A stretch of 64,000 nt of DNA from Desmodus rotundus (GCF_022682495.2 NC_071399.1:11761342-11825341); one strand, 5' to 3'. Shown: positions 1-15,300, counted from the stretch's first letter. Translations and numbers: made by a program. The notes: generated by a model from the letters alone, not told the origin.

Positions 1-258
1 CTATGATGAGTCAACTCCTATGACGGGCAATGGAACCATCAATACAACCATTTTACACCTTATGATTGATCACTTATATATAATGCATTTTGATTAAGTT
101 TTAGACCTCACCTCAAAATAAAATGATTACACTCAGCTTTTTAAAAAAGTGGGAAACCAAATATACTAGGTATGCTCACAGTTTATAACAACCTACTTAA
201 TTTTTGCTTAGGGCATACTGGAATTAGGTATCGATTTCATTGATCACAATCAGCTTAC
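1..258 (-). other. PCM1 intron, left edge
   Basis: AT-rich intronic sequence 3' of exon 26. I see no further exon, RNA gene or recognisable repeat. Confidence 0.7.
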
Positions 259-390
259 ATCATCAGTAGTAGCAAGGCTTTCACTGGGAGTAAGTTCTGA
301 GTTTGATGCTATCCAAGTACCAGAATTCACTGACTTTACATTTTCCCCTTCTTTTTCGTGGTTCTCAGAAATATGTGTGGATACTATGTC
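259..390 (-). CDS. PCM1: PCM1 exon 26 (residues 1428-1471), last exon in the window
   Basis: The exon encodes DIVSTHISENHEKEGENVKS, VNSGTWIASNSELTPSESLA and TTDD, ending at GATGAT/GTAAGC, phase 0. Human has DIVSRHISESHEKGENVKS, so one Glu is inserted here (HEKEGEN). The next exon is not in the remaining 258 bases. Confidence 0.96.
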
Positions 391-3300
391 CTAAATAAGG
401 AAATAAGATATTTATGTAAGACATAAAACATTCAATCAAAAATTTGAAAGCAGAATCTTTAAAAGAAAAAATTCAATACTCCTCACCTCATAGGTTAATT
501 ATGAGGAAGAAATAACATTGAAAATACTGAAATATTGCCCAGAAAGACTTTATGTAAAAGTTACTTAAGCTATACATGAAGTTTTAAATAAAAGGCAAGA
601 ATGCATATAGAAAATAGATCAAAAGACATAAGGAACAAGGACATACTTTAGTCTAAGAAAGCAACCTTTAGTCTAAGAAAGGATATAATCATGAAGAACA
701 GCAACACTGGATAGGGAAGGGAAAAGACTGTTAGCTACCAGATACCTGCAGTGCATACAAGGCCCTCTGTCTTAAGTAGTCTGTATTAAGTAGCTGAAGC
801 TCATGGAAGAGTTCAATAAGAAAATGCGGACGAGATTCATTTTGAGATATTAATGTAGCTACTTCAGAATAAATAGTATCCCGCAAAGCTTCGAACATGG
901 AAAAATCACTCCCAGTTTCTGGAAGATATAAAATATCAGAGAGTTAATATTGATAAAATATATTCCTAACAATTTCTATTAACTTGTATTATTACTCTCA
1001 GCCTTAAGTTACTTAAAAATCAGAACATACTTAATTCTTTTTCAGGGCTTTTATAGTAAAAAAAAAAAAATCTTAAAATTACTAAGATAAAATTAATCAT
1101 AAAAAATACCTATATATATTGTATAATAAAGATGTTCAAATGTATGAATAACACCACTTAGTGTTACTTGGATCATAATTGTTTCTCAATAAAAAAATTC
1201 TGGAAAATGTCGTACATTTCATAGGAATAGTCAGTGCAAATGTTTCAGCACCTGGATGAAATCAGCCAAGTACAAATAATTTTCTTTTTTAGTTAATATG
1301 AACTTGTTACAAAGAAGGAAATTTGTATAATAATGAGAATAAACTAAATATTACCAATGAGAGTTACTATTTTAAGCTCTACCTAGTTATGTACAAATCC
1401 TCAAATCTCAACTATGATATTGTGGGGATAAAAAACTGAATTTGTGCACTGGCCAGGTGGCTCAGTCACTTAAAGCATCATCCCATACACCAAAATGTTG
1501 CAGGTTCAATTCCTGGTCAGGGCATATACAGGACACAACCGATTGATGTTTCTCTCTCTCACTCTCTCTCTCTCAAAGCAACAAACATATACTTGGGTGA
1601 GGATTTAAAAAACAAAACAAAAAACTCCACAAGTTGTAACTATAACATGAACATAATAGGTCAATTTCTCTATAGCATGACATACTGACATATTTACCAG
1701 TAGTACTGAGAATACATTGAAATGGGCAAGGGAAATCTTCCGTTTCACAGAACCTAGGTATCACTCTACTACGTAGCAATAATTCTGCCATATGCATTTG
1801 TTGATAACACAGAATTATCACCCTTGATGACAGAGTCATGTACAAATTAGGAACTATTCCCATTTTGATTTCTCTATGAGAAAGTATCTCCAAGAGTCTC
1901 TTCTAGCTATCAAATTCTGTAAACATTCTAGAATAGTAGAACAAAAAGCAGTTAAATACTCAAATTCCAAAAAATCAGTAATAAGTCTCTAACAAAATTT
2001 GAAATGTTAACTGTTATGTTTTCAAATAAGTCTGCAAAGATTACAAAGATAATTCATGTTTTGCAAAAGAGGAATAAGAAAATGCAAAGCAAATGGGGTT
2101 TAAAAAAAACACTTTCCACTAATTTCCTAAGTTAACATCTTCAGGTCTCAATTCCCATAAGTAAAATATAGTAAGAATAATATATATGCAACTTTCCCAC
2201 CTTGCCTCAGGCATTTATGAATATAAAATGAAATACACTAAAGTTCTCTTAGTATTTTAAAATGTCCAAATGTGATCACAAAAGTAATATTTATTATAAG
2301 CAGGAACCAAAGCTATCTCTGTAGGAAATCTCTACTTATAGGAAAAATCCAGAGAAGATACAACTATCAATTTAGATACTACATTATAGTTTGGCACAGT
2401 TATTTAACTAAGACGTTTCTTATTTCAAACATATAACAAGCATATTTAATATTTCCATAACTCTGTATGTGATAAAATTACCACTTTACTATATATCATT
2501 AAAGATAAAGTTATTCCCAAATAACTGAATTATGTCAAACACATGCTTCACCCTTCCCGCCTGCAATAAAGAGGTGGAAAGCTTTTGCCATTTTTCTCCT
2601 CCTGGACTAAAATGCATTAGTTTAGGCTAGAAAAACCCTTGCTCTCCATCAGGGTGGATTCTACGCTGTTTTTACCCTATTTTCAGAGTTCTTTTCTTCA
2701 GGAAGCCACTAATATACTCAGCTTTGTCTGTGTCAGGTCCTTGTTTTTGTTCCTTAGATTTCCCTAAAGATTCATAACAGGTTTTTCATTCATGTGCAGT
2801 ACAAGGAGGAATTAAAGAATATTTACAATTCTAAATCACACAGAACTATACTTAGTGAGAATACAGTTCAAGACAAAAGTCAACATTTTGGAATCTGTAA
2901 TTTCCCATAACCTTATTTATCATGGTCTTTGCATGCATGTCATAGTTGTTTTGTTTACTGGTTTATTTTCCATAGATATTGATGGGTAATCAAAAATAAG
3001 CAACTACAACTAAGTCATACACAATATATAACACCTGCAAATCCAGTGTAGGACTAAAAATAACTACATTTCTAAAAATTATTAATGCTCTCAATTTAAA
3101 AATACTAAATAAGTTTACTAAAACACAAAATTGTAAAAATGTTTTCTGTTACCAATATGAATGTGTTGGTTACATTACATACACAAACAGAAAATGAAAA
3201 CAAAATCAGCAGCCAATTTTACCAAGTAAAGAATTGTAAGTGAAAGGCTTTGGAATTTTGTGAATATGAATTTTCTTTGACTTTTACAAGTCAAATAACA

Positions 3301-6300
3301 TAAGCATTAGCTAAATCTAAAAAATAAAAAACTTAAAAAAAAATCAGAGCAATAAAACTAAGGATTTTTAGGACCAATGGAAAAAAATTAACACGAAGTG
3401 GACTAAACATAGCATTACCTGGTGCTTCATTGCATGCATTTCTGTTAGACTGCTGTAGCATTCTCCTAGCATGTGCTGTAGGAAAGGCAGACATAACGAT
3501 GAACATAAAATGCGTATGAATAGTAATGATAGGGTGTATAATAGAAGTGAATTAAAAAATAAATAAGCAAATTTCTTTCAAATTGTTTGCCTGGACTGAA
3601 ATGTTATGCTCTATTTAAAAATAATCTCATCAATGAAAATGAAAGATTTGCTATAAACTTCTTTTAATGTGAACATGATTGATCACAATAAAATTCTACC
3701 ATTCACCCTTAGAAACAAACTTATCAAGGTGAACCTCCCACATCCCCTGAGGGAGAAGAGGGCTGCATCATTTAACATTGGCAGTCATATATGTTACACT
3801 TGAATAATCACATAACAAAAACTATTACATGCTATAAAGAATTTTAGGGTAATGGTTAACACTAAAAATAAGTCTTTCTAGAAAATAGGTAAATACACAC
3901 AAAGGTATATTTACACTATTCAAACATTTTTTAAGTCACCAAAATTCAATCATTTTATTTTTCTAAGTGACAATACTAAGGACTGAAGTGCTATGACCAT
4001 CTATCAATTATTTATATAACTGACAGCCTTTCAAAATAGTGCCTGTTCCCAACCTCCACTCAAATGTTTACTCTTTGAAGGTATCACCACTAGATGTAGT
4101 GAACAGAGATGAAAATTATAAAATTTGGGGGTCAGGACAACAGAACCGGTTATTTTTGCCAAAAGGATCCTAGACTTAACAGACCAGGACTGAAACTTCA
4201 GTTCTACCGTTTCCAAGCAATATGTCCCTTTAAATAAGAAAAGATGTCCCTTTAAAATAAGAAAAAAAAGTGGTTTCTTTAGGGATTGCAAAAGTGATAA
4301 ATACTCACTATAAAGGTTTTAAAAATATAGAAGTTTAAAGATGATAAAACCAGTATTAACATTTTGATGCATTTTCTTCTAGTCTTTTTTGCATTCAGAT
4401 TTCTGTTTCAACATAGCTGAAACTATACTGTTAAAAAAACACTAAATCTCGATTTTTTTTCACTTTTGTCTCCTGAGTATGGATGTGTACAGTATGTGTA
4501 CGGATTACTGGGTTAAAGGCATGACTTTGTGAAGAAAAACTGTACCAGTTTGTATTACTGGCCCTTTATGAGTGTTGTGCAAATCAGGTGCCCTATGACC
4601 ATGCACCCATCCTCATCTTCATCTACAAATGGAAATAAAACCAGCTCACAAGATTAGGAAGCTCAAATGAAATGAGTAATCTGTTCTAATTTATAGACAG
4701 TGAAGCACAACACAATGGGAGCTGCCTTCTCACTCCCAAGGGTCTTACTGACAACGGAAAACTGCGAGTCTGTATTTACCACCTCCCTACCCGTATTTCT
4801 TTGAGATGAACTTAGTCTTTGTAAGTTATGAAAGTACCAGTACTTATGCAAACCAGAACAGTGGCGGTACATGGCTCCATTCGTTCCGTGTACACTTACT
4901 GAGTAACTGCCATGCATCAGGTAGCACTCGAACATTTAACATGTAAGGATGAAAGGCAGTATCTGTTGCCAATGGACTTAAAAAGGCAATACAGACATTT
5001 AAACAGGTAAATACTAGACAATGTGAAACAGGCAACAGAAAAGGTTTACATAGGCTACAACAATAACAAAAAAGAAGAAGGGAAACCCATCGGGCTTGCA
5101 TTTGGATGCAATTTCAGAGTTACAGAACTAAGATTATTTGAGTCCAGCAGAGAAAAAGGACTCACAAAGAGCAAAAAGGACTTGCAGGAAAGACTACTGC
5201 TGAGGTACAAAGAACATGATCACTGTGGGGAAATTTCAGCTCAGGACCACTCAAAGGGTAAAGTTCCAGGCAGAATGCCTGCTGGCCACATAGGTCACGT
5301 TAAGGCATAAAGGCACTGGGACTCTCGCCAGCAGGCATGATGAAGGCCAAAGGTTTGAAGCAGGAAAATGACATGATTGTATGTATGAATTCTTATTCAG
5401 ATAAGATTTTCAGATTTTCAAATCAGGAGTTCCAAATCAATGTTAACTATAGATTTTGTTTAGAATTTTATCAAAATGTGTCAAAAGCTAGCATCACAAC
5501 AATAAAAAATTCCAGTTTCAGTGTACTGTAGTATCTACATAAAACCTTGCAGATGACAGAGAACTGTGACAGACCAATTTTAAAGCTTATTTTAATATAG
5601 CTTTTCAAATCTAAGATGAAGTCCTTAAATTAAAGCAAACCAAAAAGGAACATACCTGAAGATATTTCTGTAGACCTACTACATTTTATTATTTTTTCCA
5701 GCTGCTCATGATTCTGTCTGCTGAATACTGTTGCCTGAACAGGCTCTTCAGTCTGGGCTGAATGTCTGTTCCTATTTTGGCAAGGTTCACACGTGCTAGA
5801 CATACTGGCACTTTCATACCCTTGAGTAAAAAAAGTGACAACTATTATCAGTTGTAACTAACTCACACTGAAAGGGAAACTGATTTCCACAGTGAAATAG
5901 CACAGGTAACTCCTGTGCTATCAAGGCCTGGTATAAATAAAATATGAAAGAGTAAATGATATGTCTTGGAGATATCTCTGCAACAATCTTTGGAAGCACA
6001 GGGTAACAGTAATAAATTCTGTCATTCACTGTCCTTTGATATCCATTTTAATGAGTATACCCCAACTCAAACTATATGGCAGATTCTCAGGACCCAGATT
6101 CTCCGACTAGACTCCAAATTAACAATGTTTCAGTATTAGAAAATAAAAGAAAAATATCACATTCCATCTATATAAAATGGCCCTAGTAGAGAGAAGGGTA
6201 ATGGGCATTAAGTAGTCAAATATTTCTGCCTTTTATGTAAAATGACTTACTTTAAAAAGTCTTACCCACACACAGCCTATACATATTATTCTACTAAATT

Positions 6301-9300
6301 TTTCTTCTACATTCCATCTATTCTCTGTTTTACTTTTTCTGTTTTACTTTTTTCTATAGATTCCACACATAAGTGAAATCATACAGCATTTATCTTTCTC
6401 TGACTTATTTCGCTTAGCATAATACCTTTTAATCCATCCATGATGTTGCAGAAAATAAGATTTTACTGTTTTTTTAATGGCCGAGTAGTATTTCATTGTG
6501 TATTTGTACAACTTTTTAGCCACTCATCTGCTGATGGGCATTTGGGTTGCTTCCATATCTTGGCTATTGTAAATAATGCTGCAGTGAACATAGGGGAACA
6601 TATATTCTTTCAAATTAGTGCTTTGGGTTTCTTTAGATGGCATCCCTGGATCAGAAGGCAGTCCCATTTTTAATTTTTTGAGGAACCTCCACATTGTCTT
6701 CCACATCCTTTAACTTGATACAGGAAGTTATATGTTCACAGGTTTCCTGATAATGAATCATGATCACATTTCTCTAATAAACCCTACTGACAATGGTCTA
6801 ATATTCTTTTGACATACTGGCAGATTAAATTTGCTAATATTTTACTTTTACTTTTGAATTTACATTATTAACTGAAATTGATCTACCGTTACATTATTGA
6901 ACTGTTACCTCTTCTTTCACCTTCCCTATACACAGGTCTCTGCTCTGATTCATGTGCAGTTTCTGTGGTTTTCCTCAGATAGGATATACCAATATCTTTT
7001 CATCTTGACAGGTGAAGTGAGTCTTGTCTGAGTACCGGATTTTAAGTCGCAGCTCTTTTTTGTCCATGTATGGGTATTACTCCATTTTCTTCTACTTCTT
7101 GTTGTAAGATTATCTGATTGTCAGGTTCTTTTTCATCATTTGCAACTTGTTCTTTCAGTTTGGAAGCCTAGCAGATTTTCACTAATTTCTTAAGAATTCC
7201 ACAATTCAACCAGAAGATGCACGCATGCGTGCGCGTGCACCGCCCCCCCCCTTGCTCCTGGCTGGACAGCAGCTGGTTTTGATCTGCAGTCCCAAGTCTT
7301 TCTTCTCTAAAGACCCCCTTATCAGTTAGTTATCTCTCTGCCTGTTTGGATTTCCCCTTTAGAACTGACTGTGTGTCAGATCTCCAAGATTTGTTTTTAA
7401 GCCTCTAATCATTTTTAAAAACTTGATTTTTCTCTCTTACTACTTTGTGCTTCAGATAATTACATAATTCTTCCCCTCAATTTTCTGGGCCACTAATTTG
7501 GGACTTAATAACATTCATCCTCTTTTTCAAATAAACTAAACATTGTATGTGAAAATCATTTTTTCTAGTTCTAAAGAATTTGTTAAAATTCAATCTCCGT
7601 AAGTGTTACTATTTTGTTCAAGTGCACATTCCTCAATAATTCTGTTTCTCCTAGATTACCTGCTGTGGCCTGCTCCCTTTTATGTGCACTAGTCACCGCT
7701 CTCATGTACGGTCAGGGATGGACCCAACTGCTAGGTAGCTTTAATGGCAGCAAGCTGGCAGTGCTTGAAAGTCTCACTTCCATGGGAAAGCAATGTTCCG
7801 GCTAAGACGTTGTCAGTCTCCCAATGAGATAGTAAGAGAAAGCCTCTCTACTCTCCAGTCTCCTCAGAGGCAAAGACGAGTGCTCTCAGAGGTTCAGGGT
7901 AGGGAAGATGTCACGTACATGTTCAATGACACCCCTGTCCATTAGTACCCGGAAGTGGCAAGACAGCTACTACTCTTGGGAGGGAGAGAGGTGCCAACAA
8001 CAAAAGAGGTGCACGGATCTCCTCACTCAAGTTTTCTCCAAGAATGACAGGGCCCTGCAGTCCACCCCGGACACTGTCTGAAAGAACAGGCTCACATCTC
8101 CAGACCACAGCAGCCGCGCTGCTAACAACAGGTTCCCAATATGCTGTCCACTGACTCTCTGTGACTCCTACCTGGAGCCAACCTTCCCGTTCTGCTTCCA
8201 CAGCCATTTTTCCAGTTAGAACTTCATCATTTCAAACTTAAGTTCCTGGTTTCTTCCCTGGTCTCTTAGACTAAAGTCTAGCCACACTCTGCTCAAAACT
8301 TAGAGGAAAAAGAGCTCTCTTGGTTATCTTTGACCTTCACATAAAACAGGTCCAGCAATAAAGGGTCTGAATCCAAAAGTAGTATGTAAAATAGTAGTTT
8401 GTAGTACTACTGTTTGCTTAATTAATAGCCAACAAAGCTCTGAAAGTTATGTTATTCTAACAAGAACATTTACATAAATGAAATTAAGCTTCTGACTACT
8501 GTTACTGAATAACGTGGAAAGTGCTGAATGAATTCTAATCCACATTAAAACCTTTACGATGTGGCACACACAGAATTCTCTTTGGGGAGCCCAAGTAGGC
8601 AGTTCAAAGACAAGTTTACTCTCCAGAACAGTTGAAACTGAAAAGCAGGATGCAAAATAAATAAATAAACAAACAGTGATTTTCTTTGATTCCCAAGTTA
8701 AAAACATCAAGGGCTAGACTTCCAAAGGTAAGGTACTAGTGTGTGGTTGAATTATTTCTCCCTTGGGCACTTTAATAGTAACCCTCCAGGGAGAATAGGA
8801 GAGTTAGAGAATGTTAGTAACACCCCAGAGCAGCAGAGGCTAAGGCTGCCAGAGCAGCAGCAGCAGCAGCACATGGCCGTCATTATTGGAAGGGTGCTGT
8901 CCCTGGTCCCAGGGCATCACTCCCTTCCCTTACACTCACTCTGTTTTTCTCCGTGTGAGTGGCTGCCATAGCTAGTGGAAACAGGACTTCCCCCTGTGTC
9001 CACTGTAGGGAAGCAGCTCAGCTTGGCACCCTGGGGGCTCCGCATGTACCCACACAAGCCACGAGGTAAGCACTGTGAACTACAGCTGAATCTAAGCCTC
9101 AGCAGAAGGCCGGGTGACAATCCTCCTGGAACGTGGAACACGGGAACATGGGAGGCTTGTGAGAAGCTGCTGCGTGGCGATTCTCACTCACCTCGCCCTT
9201 TCCTCTGGAAAGCTGTCATGAGAGCTTTACCTTTTCAAAGGTAAACAAGACTCAAGAAAATATGGATTAATGTTATACTTTATTAACTAAGGCTCAGGAA

Positions 9301-12300
9301 GGCTAAGAGTAAACTTTTTAAAAAGCTGTTTCATCTATGATATTGAAAGATGCCATGTAGTTAGAAGCCCACATTTCTTTAAATGAATCAATCAAGGACC
9401 TAACCAGAAGTCACGACTAAAGTGTTGTATGTAGAACAAGATGTGATAGTAAAAGAATAGTAAAACTAGGGCTTTAGTAATTCTTAAGTAACCTACCAGG
9501 TTTGGAAAAAAATCTTTTAAGTTCACAGTAACCATTTACATAAGAAATATAAGAGGCTTTAAGAAGCATGAAGTACAATGTTTTCAAATATCTGTAACAT
9601 TAGAAGCTGTATGATAAATTTTGTAAAAAAATTATAAAGTTAGCTAAAAATGACTTTGTTCAAATACTTTTAGAACAGTGCCCACCCATCTAACCATACT
9701 GAAATAAAGTTATGTCAACATGCCAGAATAATGTTACCAACATTTATACTGATCAGTATTCAACAGATTTAAATACTTACCAACATTTTTAATTCTGCTT
9801 TTCAGCTGAGCAGAATGCCTCTTCTTACTCTTTGATTTGGGAGTTCTGTCTTTAGACGCCAGGCTGGCCTGTGCAGAGGCTTTTCTTGCCTTGAATGTTT
9901 TCGATACGGTGGTTGGATCTACTGGGTCAGGCATGCTGCTAAAGCTTTCTAATGACTCTTCATCAAACTGGCGTCTTCTGCTGGAATCTGACTGGTTTTT
10001 GCGATTACTATTTGTAGTTTTCTCTACAGACACTGAAAATCCGGTCTGGATGAATGGTTTTTCCACTTCACCCTCTTGGTCATACAACCATGGCGTTCTG
10101 TTTTCCACCTCCTCTTCGGGCTGCTTTTGATTCCTTACACCAAAGAAAATAAGTTTTTAGAGATTACAATGACAGATTTCTAAGTTTACAGCAAACTGCA
10201 GATAGAGTACTTAAAATATAGTTTACTAGATTTCAGTAAATAAAATCATCAACAGACTATAAAATACTTTCACAAAAATATGCATTAAACATGCAAACAT
10301 TCTTTTTTTTTTTAAATATATTTATTGATTATGCTATTACAGTTGTCCCATTTCCCCCCCCACTCCACTCCATCCTGCCCAACCCCCTCCCTCCCACATT
10401 CCCCCCCCATAGTTCATGTCCATGGGTCATACTTATAAGTTCTTTGGCTTCTACATTTCCTACACTATTTTTACCCTCCCCCTGTCTATTTTCCACCTAT
10501 CATCTATGCTACTTATTCTCTGTACCTTTACCCCCCTCTCCCCCTCCCACTCCCTTATTGACAACCCTCATGTTCTAGTTGTTTGCCTAGTTTGCTCTCG
10601 TTTTTGTTTTATGTGTGGTCGTTAATAACTGTGAGTTTGCTGTCATTTTTACTGTTCCTATTTTTGATCTTTTTCTTAGGTAACTCCCTTTAACATTTCA
10701 TATAATAAGGGCTTGGTGATGATGAGCCTCTTCAACTTGACCTTATCTGAGAAGCACTTTATCCTCCCTTCCATTCTAAATGATAGCTTTGCTGGATACA
10801 GTAATCTTGGACGTAGGTCCTTGCGTTTAATCTTGGGTAATGTAATTATGATGTGTCTTGTTGTGTTCCTCCTTGGGTCCAGCTTCTTTGGGACTCTCTG
10901 AGCTTCCTGGACTTCCCGGAAGTCTATTTCCTTTGCCAGATCGGGGAAGTTCTCCATTATTTGTTCAAATAAGTTTTCAATTTTTTGTTCTTCCTCTTCT
11001 CCTTCTGGCACCCCTATAATTCGGATGTTGGAACGTTTCAAGGTGTCCTGGAGGTTCCTAAGCCTCTCCTCATTTTTCCAAGTTCTTGTTTCTTCATTCT
11101 TTTCTGGTTGGATGTTTGTTTCTTCCTTCTGGTCCATACCATTGATTTGAGTCCCGGTTTCCTTCTCATCACTATTGGTTCCCTGTACATTTTCCTTTGT
11201 TTCTCTTAGCATAGGCTTCATTTTTTCATCTGTTTTTCAAACAGATTCAACCAAGTCTGAGAGCATATTGATAACCAGTGCTTTGAACTGTGCATCCGAT
11301 AGGTTGGCTATCTCTTCGTCGCTTAGTTGTATTTTTTCTGGAGCTTTGAAGTGTTCTGTCATTTGGGCCATTTTTTTTGTTTGTCTTGGCGCGTCTGTTA
11401 CTTTAAGGGGCGGAGCCTTAGGTGTTCACCGGGGCGGGGCAATGCTGGTCGCTGCGCTGTGATGCTGTACGTGGGGGCGGGGCCGAGAGGGAGCAATGGC
11501 GCCCGCCTCACTCTCCTCCGGATTTCAGTCTTTCACTCCGCTACCCACAATCAAACTGGGCCCCTCTGGTGCTGGTTCCCGAGTAAGTGGGCCTGTGCAC
11601 ACTCTAGGCCCCTGTGGGTCTCTCCAACAACCTCTCCTGTGAGGCTGGGAGTCTCTCCTGCTGCCGCCCCAACCCCCAGGGGCACTTTCAATCAGAGGTT
11701 TGAGGCTTTATTTCCCCGAGCTGGAGCCCTGGGTTGCGCAGCAGTCTGCTTCTCTGCCCGCCCTTCATCCGGTTTATCTGTGGGCGAATGTGGTGCCGCA
11801 ATGTGCTATCCGCCATTCTGCCTGCCCCACTCTCCGCCACTCTGAGTCCGGCCCTCTGGGTTTATCTGTGCAAATGTGGGACCGCAGGGTCTGCTAGTGC
11901 TCGGACTGCCTGCGCCATTTGTCCCACACTCCGCCAGTCCCAGTCCTGCCACAGCCACGCGAGTCCTCTCCACCCCAGTGCCGTCTCCGCCCCTCCTACC
12001 AGTCTGGATGAATGATTATTTTTTGTTTCCTTGGTGTTGGTCCCCCTTGCTGTTCGATTCTCTGTCAGTTCTGGTTGTGCGAGGAGGCGCAGTGTGTCTA
12101 CCTATGCCGCCATCTTGGTTCTCCAACATGCAAATATTCAATAAGCTGGTGTTCTAAATTATCTTAAAACTTTAACATTCAACCCTTATCACTAAACCAT
12201 TTTCACTGGCAAAAGTCCCAAACCAAAGATCTAGCATTCATAACACAAAAGACTTGGAAAAAAAAATCAAGGAAAGATAGCACGTATAAGGAAAAAACAA

Positions 12301-15300
12301 AAAACTTGGAGGAACACTTGGAAAGATCTGTAGCAGAGGGCCTGAAACATACATGCATCTATGTCATGTGAAGCAGTTCAACCAGAACCAGAATTTGGTG
12401 AAAACAATGGCCATGCAAGTAGTTATTTCTTCTCCACACTTTAAGTGTAGTTTAGTTCTATTGGTCTAGTGTCATTTTCAGATTTTATCTGCTGAACACC
12501 AGCATCCTTTAATATCTTAACAGGCATTCACTGGTCATCTAAATAATAATACAGTCAAAATACAGTCAAAACGAAGTTAAGTAAATCTACAGGATTCCTC
12601 AGAACTTTTAATATGCCAGTGTACTTTATACAAAGTCTGAGATGGGAACAGAGTGAGATGTCCCAAACCTCTGATCACAGGACACGACATGGACAACAGT
12701 GTTCCAGCCCTAAGGATATAATTTGGGAGACACTGACTGAGTTGAACTTAATACTAAGGTGAGCAAACCGACAGTTTGCAGGCCAGACTGAGCCTGCTGC
12801 CTGTTTTTGTATGGCCTGTGAGCTAAAATAATGTTTATATTCTTGCATGGTTGAAAAAAATAAATTCAAAGGAGAAAAATTTGTAACACAACTATATGAA
12901 ATTCAAACTTCAGTGCCCATAAAATGTTATTGGAACACAGCCACTCATTTCTTTACATATTGTTTATGGCTGCTTTTACGCAAAAATGGCAGAGATAAAT
13001 GGGCATGAAAAGTACTGTGTGGCCTGCGATGTATACTACTTAGCCTTCACGGGAAAGGGTTTCTGGTCCTGGCCCAAAACTGTAATGTTCCATCCGACTG
13101 CTTATTTTCTCCAGCCATTCAATTCAGGGAACCTGTATTAGTTGAGATTTTGGGGAGGAGATCAGGCCTAATCTGAAGTAGGTCAAACATCTAAAACTGT
13201 ATTAGATATCCATGGGCATCCTTTTTTACTATCAATTATATATAAAATATGGATAATAACAAAGTAGGGTCTTTCCAGTAGGTAGGCTATTAACTAAAGC
13301 TTTGAAAAAATGTTTATTGCTTATGATGGAGATTCATTTATCCCTCATTTCTGAATGGCAACTGTACACTAAATACTGTTAGGCTCTGACAGTAGAATAC
13401 TTTCATAAAGCAACAGATTTACTAATAGGAAAAAATGGTTAGTACAGCTAAGAAAAACAAACTTGGGGGGTCAGTCACAGAACTCCTAGAGGCAAATATG
13501 AAGTTGAGTTTATGAGTTTTTGGATAATCAAGGAAGTCATGATTTAACAGTGACACATTGCTACTGCAAGAGCCCGAGACCTGCTCAATTCCATAACTAA
13601 AGGGAAAAATAATGTGATTTATGTATTTGTCAAAGGCTAGGAAAGACAAAATCATAGAGATACTCTCTCAGAACAAATACTAGGCTCAACTGACCACTAA
13701 TATTTCATCATTCTAAAAAGATGTTTTTAACACGAATGGCCAGTCTCGGCTCATGCTTTAGACTTTCCTAAAGTCTCTCAAACAAGCAACACCTGGCCGT
13801 AGTGTGCCTTAGCATGCCCTGTACCTCTTGCCACATGGCCCCAGGCCCAGCATTAGCAGCAGAGGGCCTTGGTTTGCCACCTGGCCTTGCCCAGGCCCCT
13901 CCAAGCCCAGCACGAGTAGCAGCCATCTGCAGACTGCTTTGTAGCTCATGTCAGGTGGCTCTAGGGAAGAACACAGGCAGCAGGTGACCTCAGCCTGCAC
14001 CTCCCAGGAGGCCCCAGAACCACAGCACCCAGTGGACAACTTGAGACCACACTGAAGCATCATCACCCAATTCAAGGGGTGGACTCAGCAGCACCAGAGC
14101 CCCACTGAAGTGAATCCTGTGCTGTGGGATGGGCCCCTATACAGCTGAACCTCCATGGTGTTCAGAGTCGGTGGTCACAGCCAGTCCTTGCAGCTGACTG
14201 GCCTGGGAGTCAATCTCTCCCACTGAGATGCCAACAGCAGTCCAAGCTCAACTACAATAGGAAGGTGTACTCAGCCCACACAGGGGGCATACCTCAAGTG
14301 CCCAGCTTGGGTGATCGGGAGGCTGTGACACTGAGTAATGGAACACCTACTACATTAGGTCACTTTACCAAGCCTGGGAGATGCAGCACCTCTACCGAAC
14401 ACAGAAACAAACACAGGGAGGCTGCCAAAATGAGGAGACACACATGTCCTACACGAAAGAACACAATAAAAACTCCAGAAAAAGAACTAAACAAACTGGA
14501 AACAAGCAATCTACCAGGTGCAGAGTTCAAAGCACTGTTATAAGCATGTGCAATGAACTCAGAACTTCAACAGCATAAAAAAACAACACAGAAACCATAA
14601 AAAATAAGCAGTCAAAAATGAAGGCGACACTAACTGAAGTGAAGAATAATTTACGGGGAATCAACAGTATAGTAGATGAAGCTGAGAATCCAATCAGCAA
14701 TTTGGAATATAGGGAAGCGAAAAACACACACTCAGAAAAGGAAAAAAAAATTCAAAAAAACGAAGATAGTGTAAGCAGCCTCTGGGGAAACTTCAAGTGT
14801 CCCAATATTTGCATCATGGGGGTGCCAGAAAGAGAAGAGAGCAAGCAAGAAATTGAAAACCTATTTGAAAAAATAATGACAAAAAATTTCTCTAACTTGG
14901 TGAAGGAAATGAACATACAAGTCCAGGAAGCGCAGAGTGTCCCAAACAAGATGAATCCAAAGAGGCCCACACTAAGACACATAATAATTAAAATGCAGAA
15001 GGTTAAAGAGAAAAAGACTCTTAAAAGCAGCAAGAAAAAAGCAGTTAGTTACCTACAAGGGAGCTCCCATAAGACTGTCAGCTGATTTCTCAACAGAAAC
15101 TTTGCAGGCCAGCGGGATTAGCAAGAAGCATTCAAAATGATGAAAAGCAAGCACCAACAGCCAAGGTTGCTCTACCCAGCAAAGTTATTATTTAAAATTG
15201 AAGGACAGGTAAAGTCTTTCTAGACAAGAAAACACTAAAGGAGTTTATCACCACCAAACCAGTGTTATATGAAATGTTAAAAGGCCTTCTTTAAGAAGAA

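Noticed and set aside
1446..1577. tRNA-like A and B boxes suggesting a tRNA gene here and at the other nine Ves copies
   Set aside because: The acceptor stem and anticodon arm do not fold as a tRNA, and CT/A-rich SINE tails follow. They are tRNA-derived SINEs.
11327..12157. Overlapping plus-strand ORFs of 93-172 codons
   Set aside because: They are the reverse strand of the GC-rich L1 5'UTR and contain no known domain.
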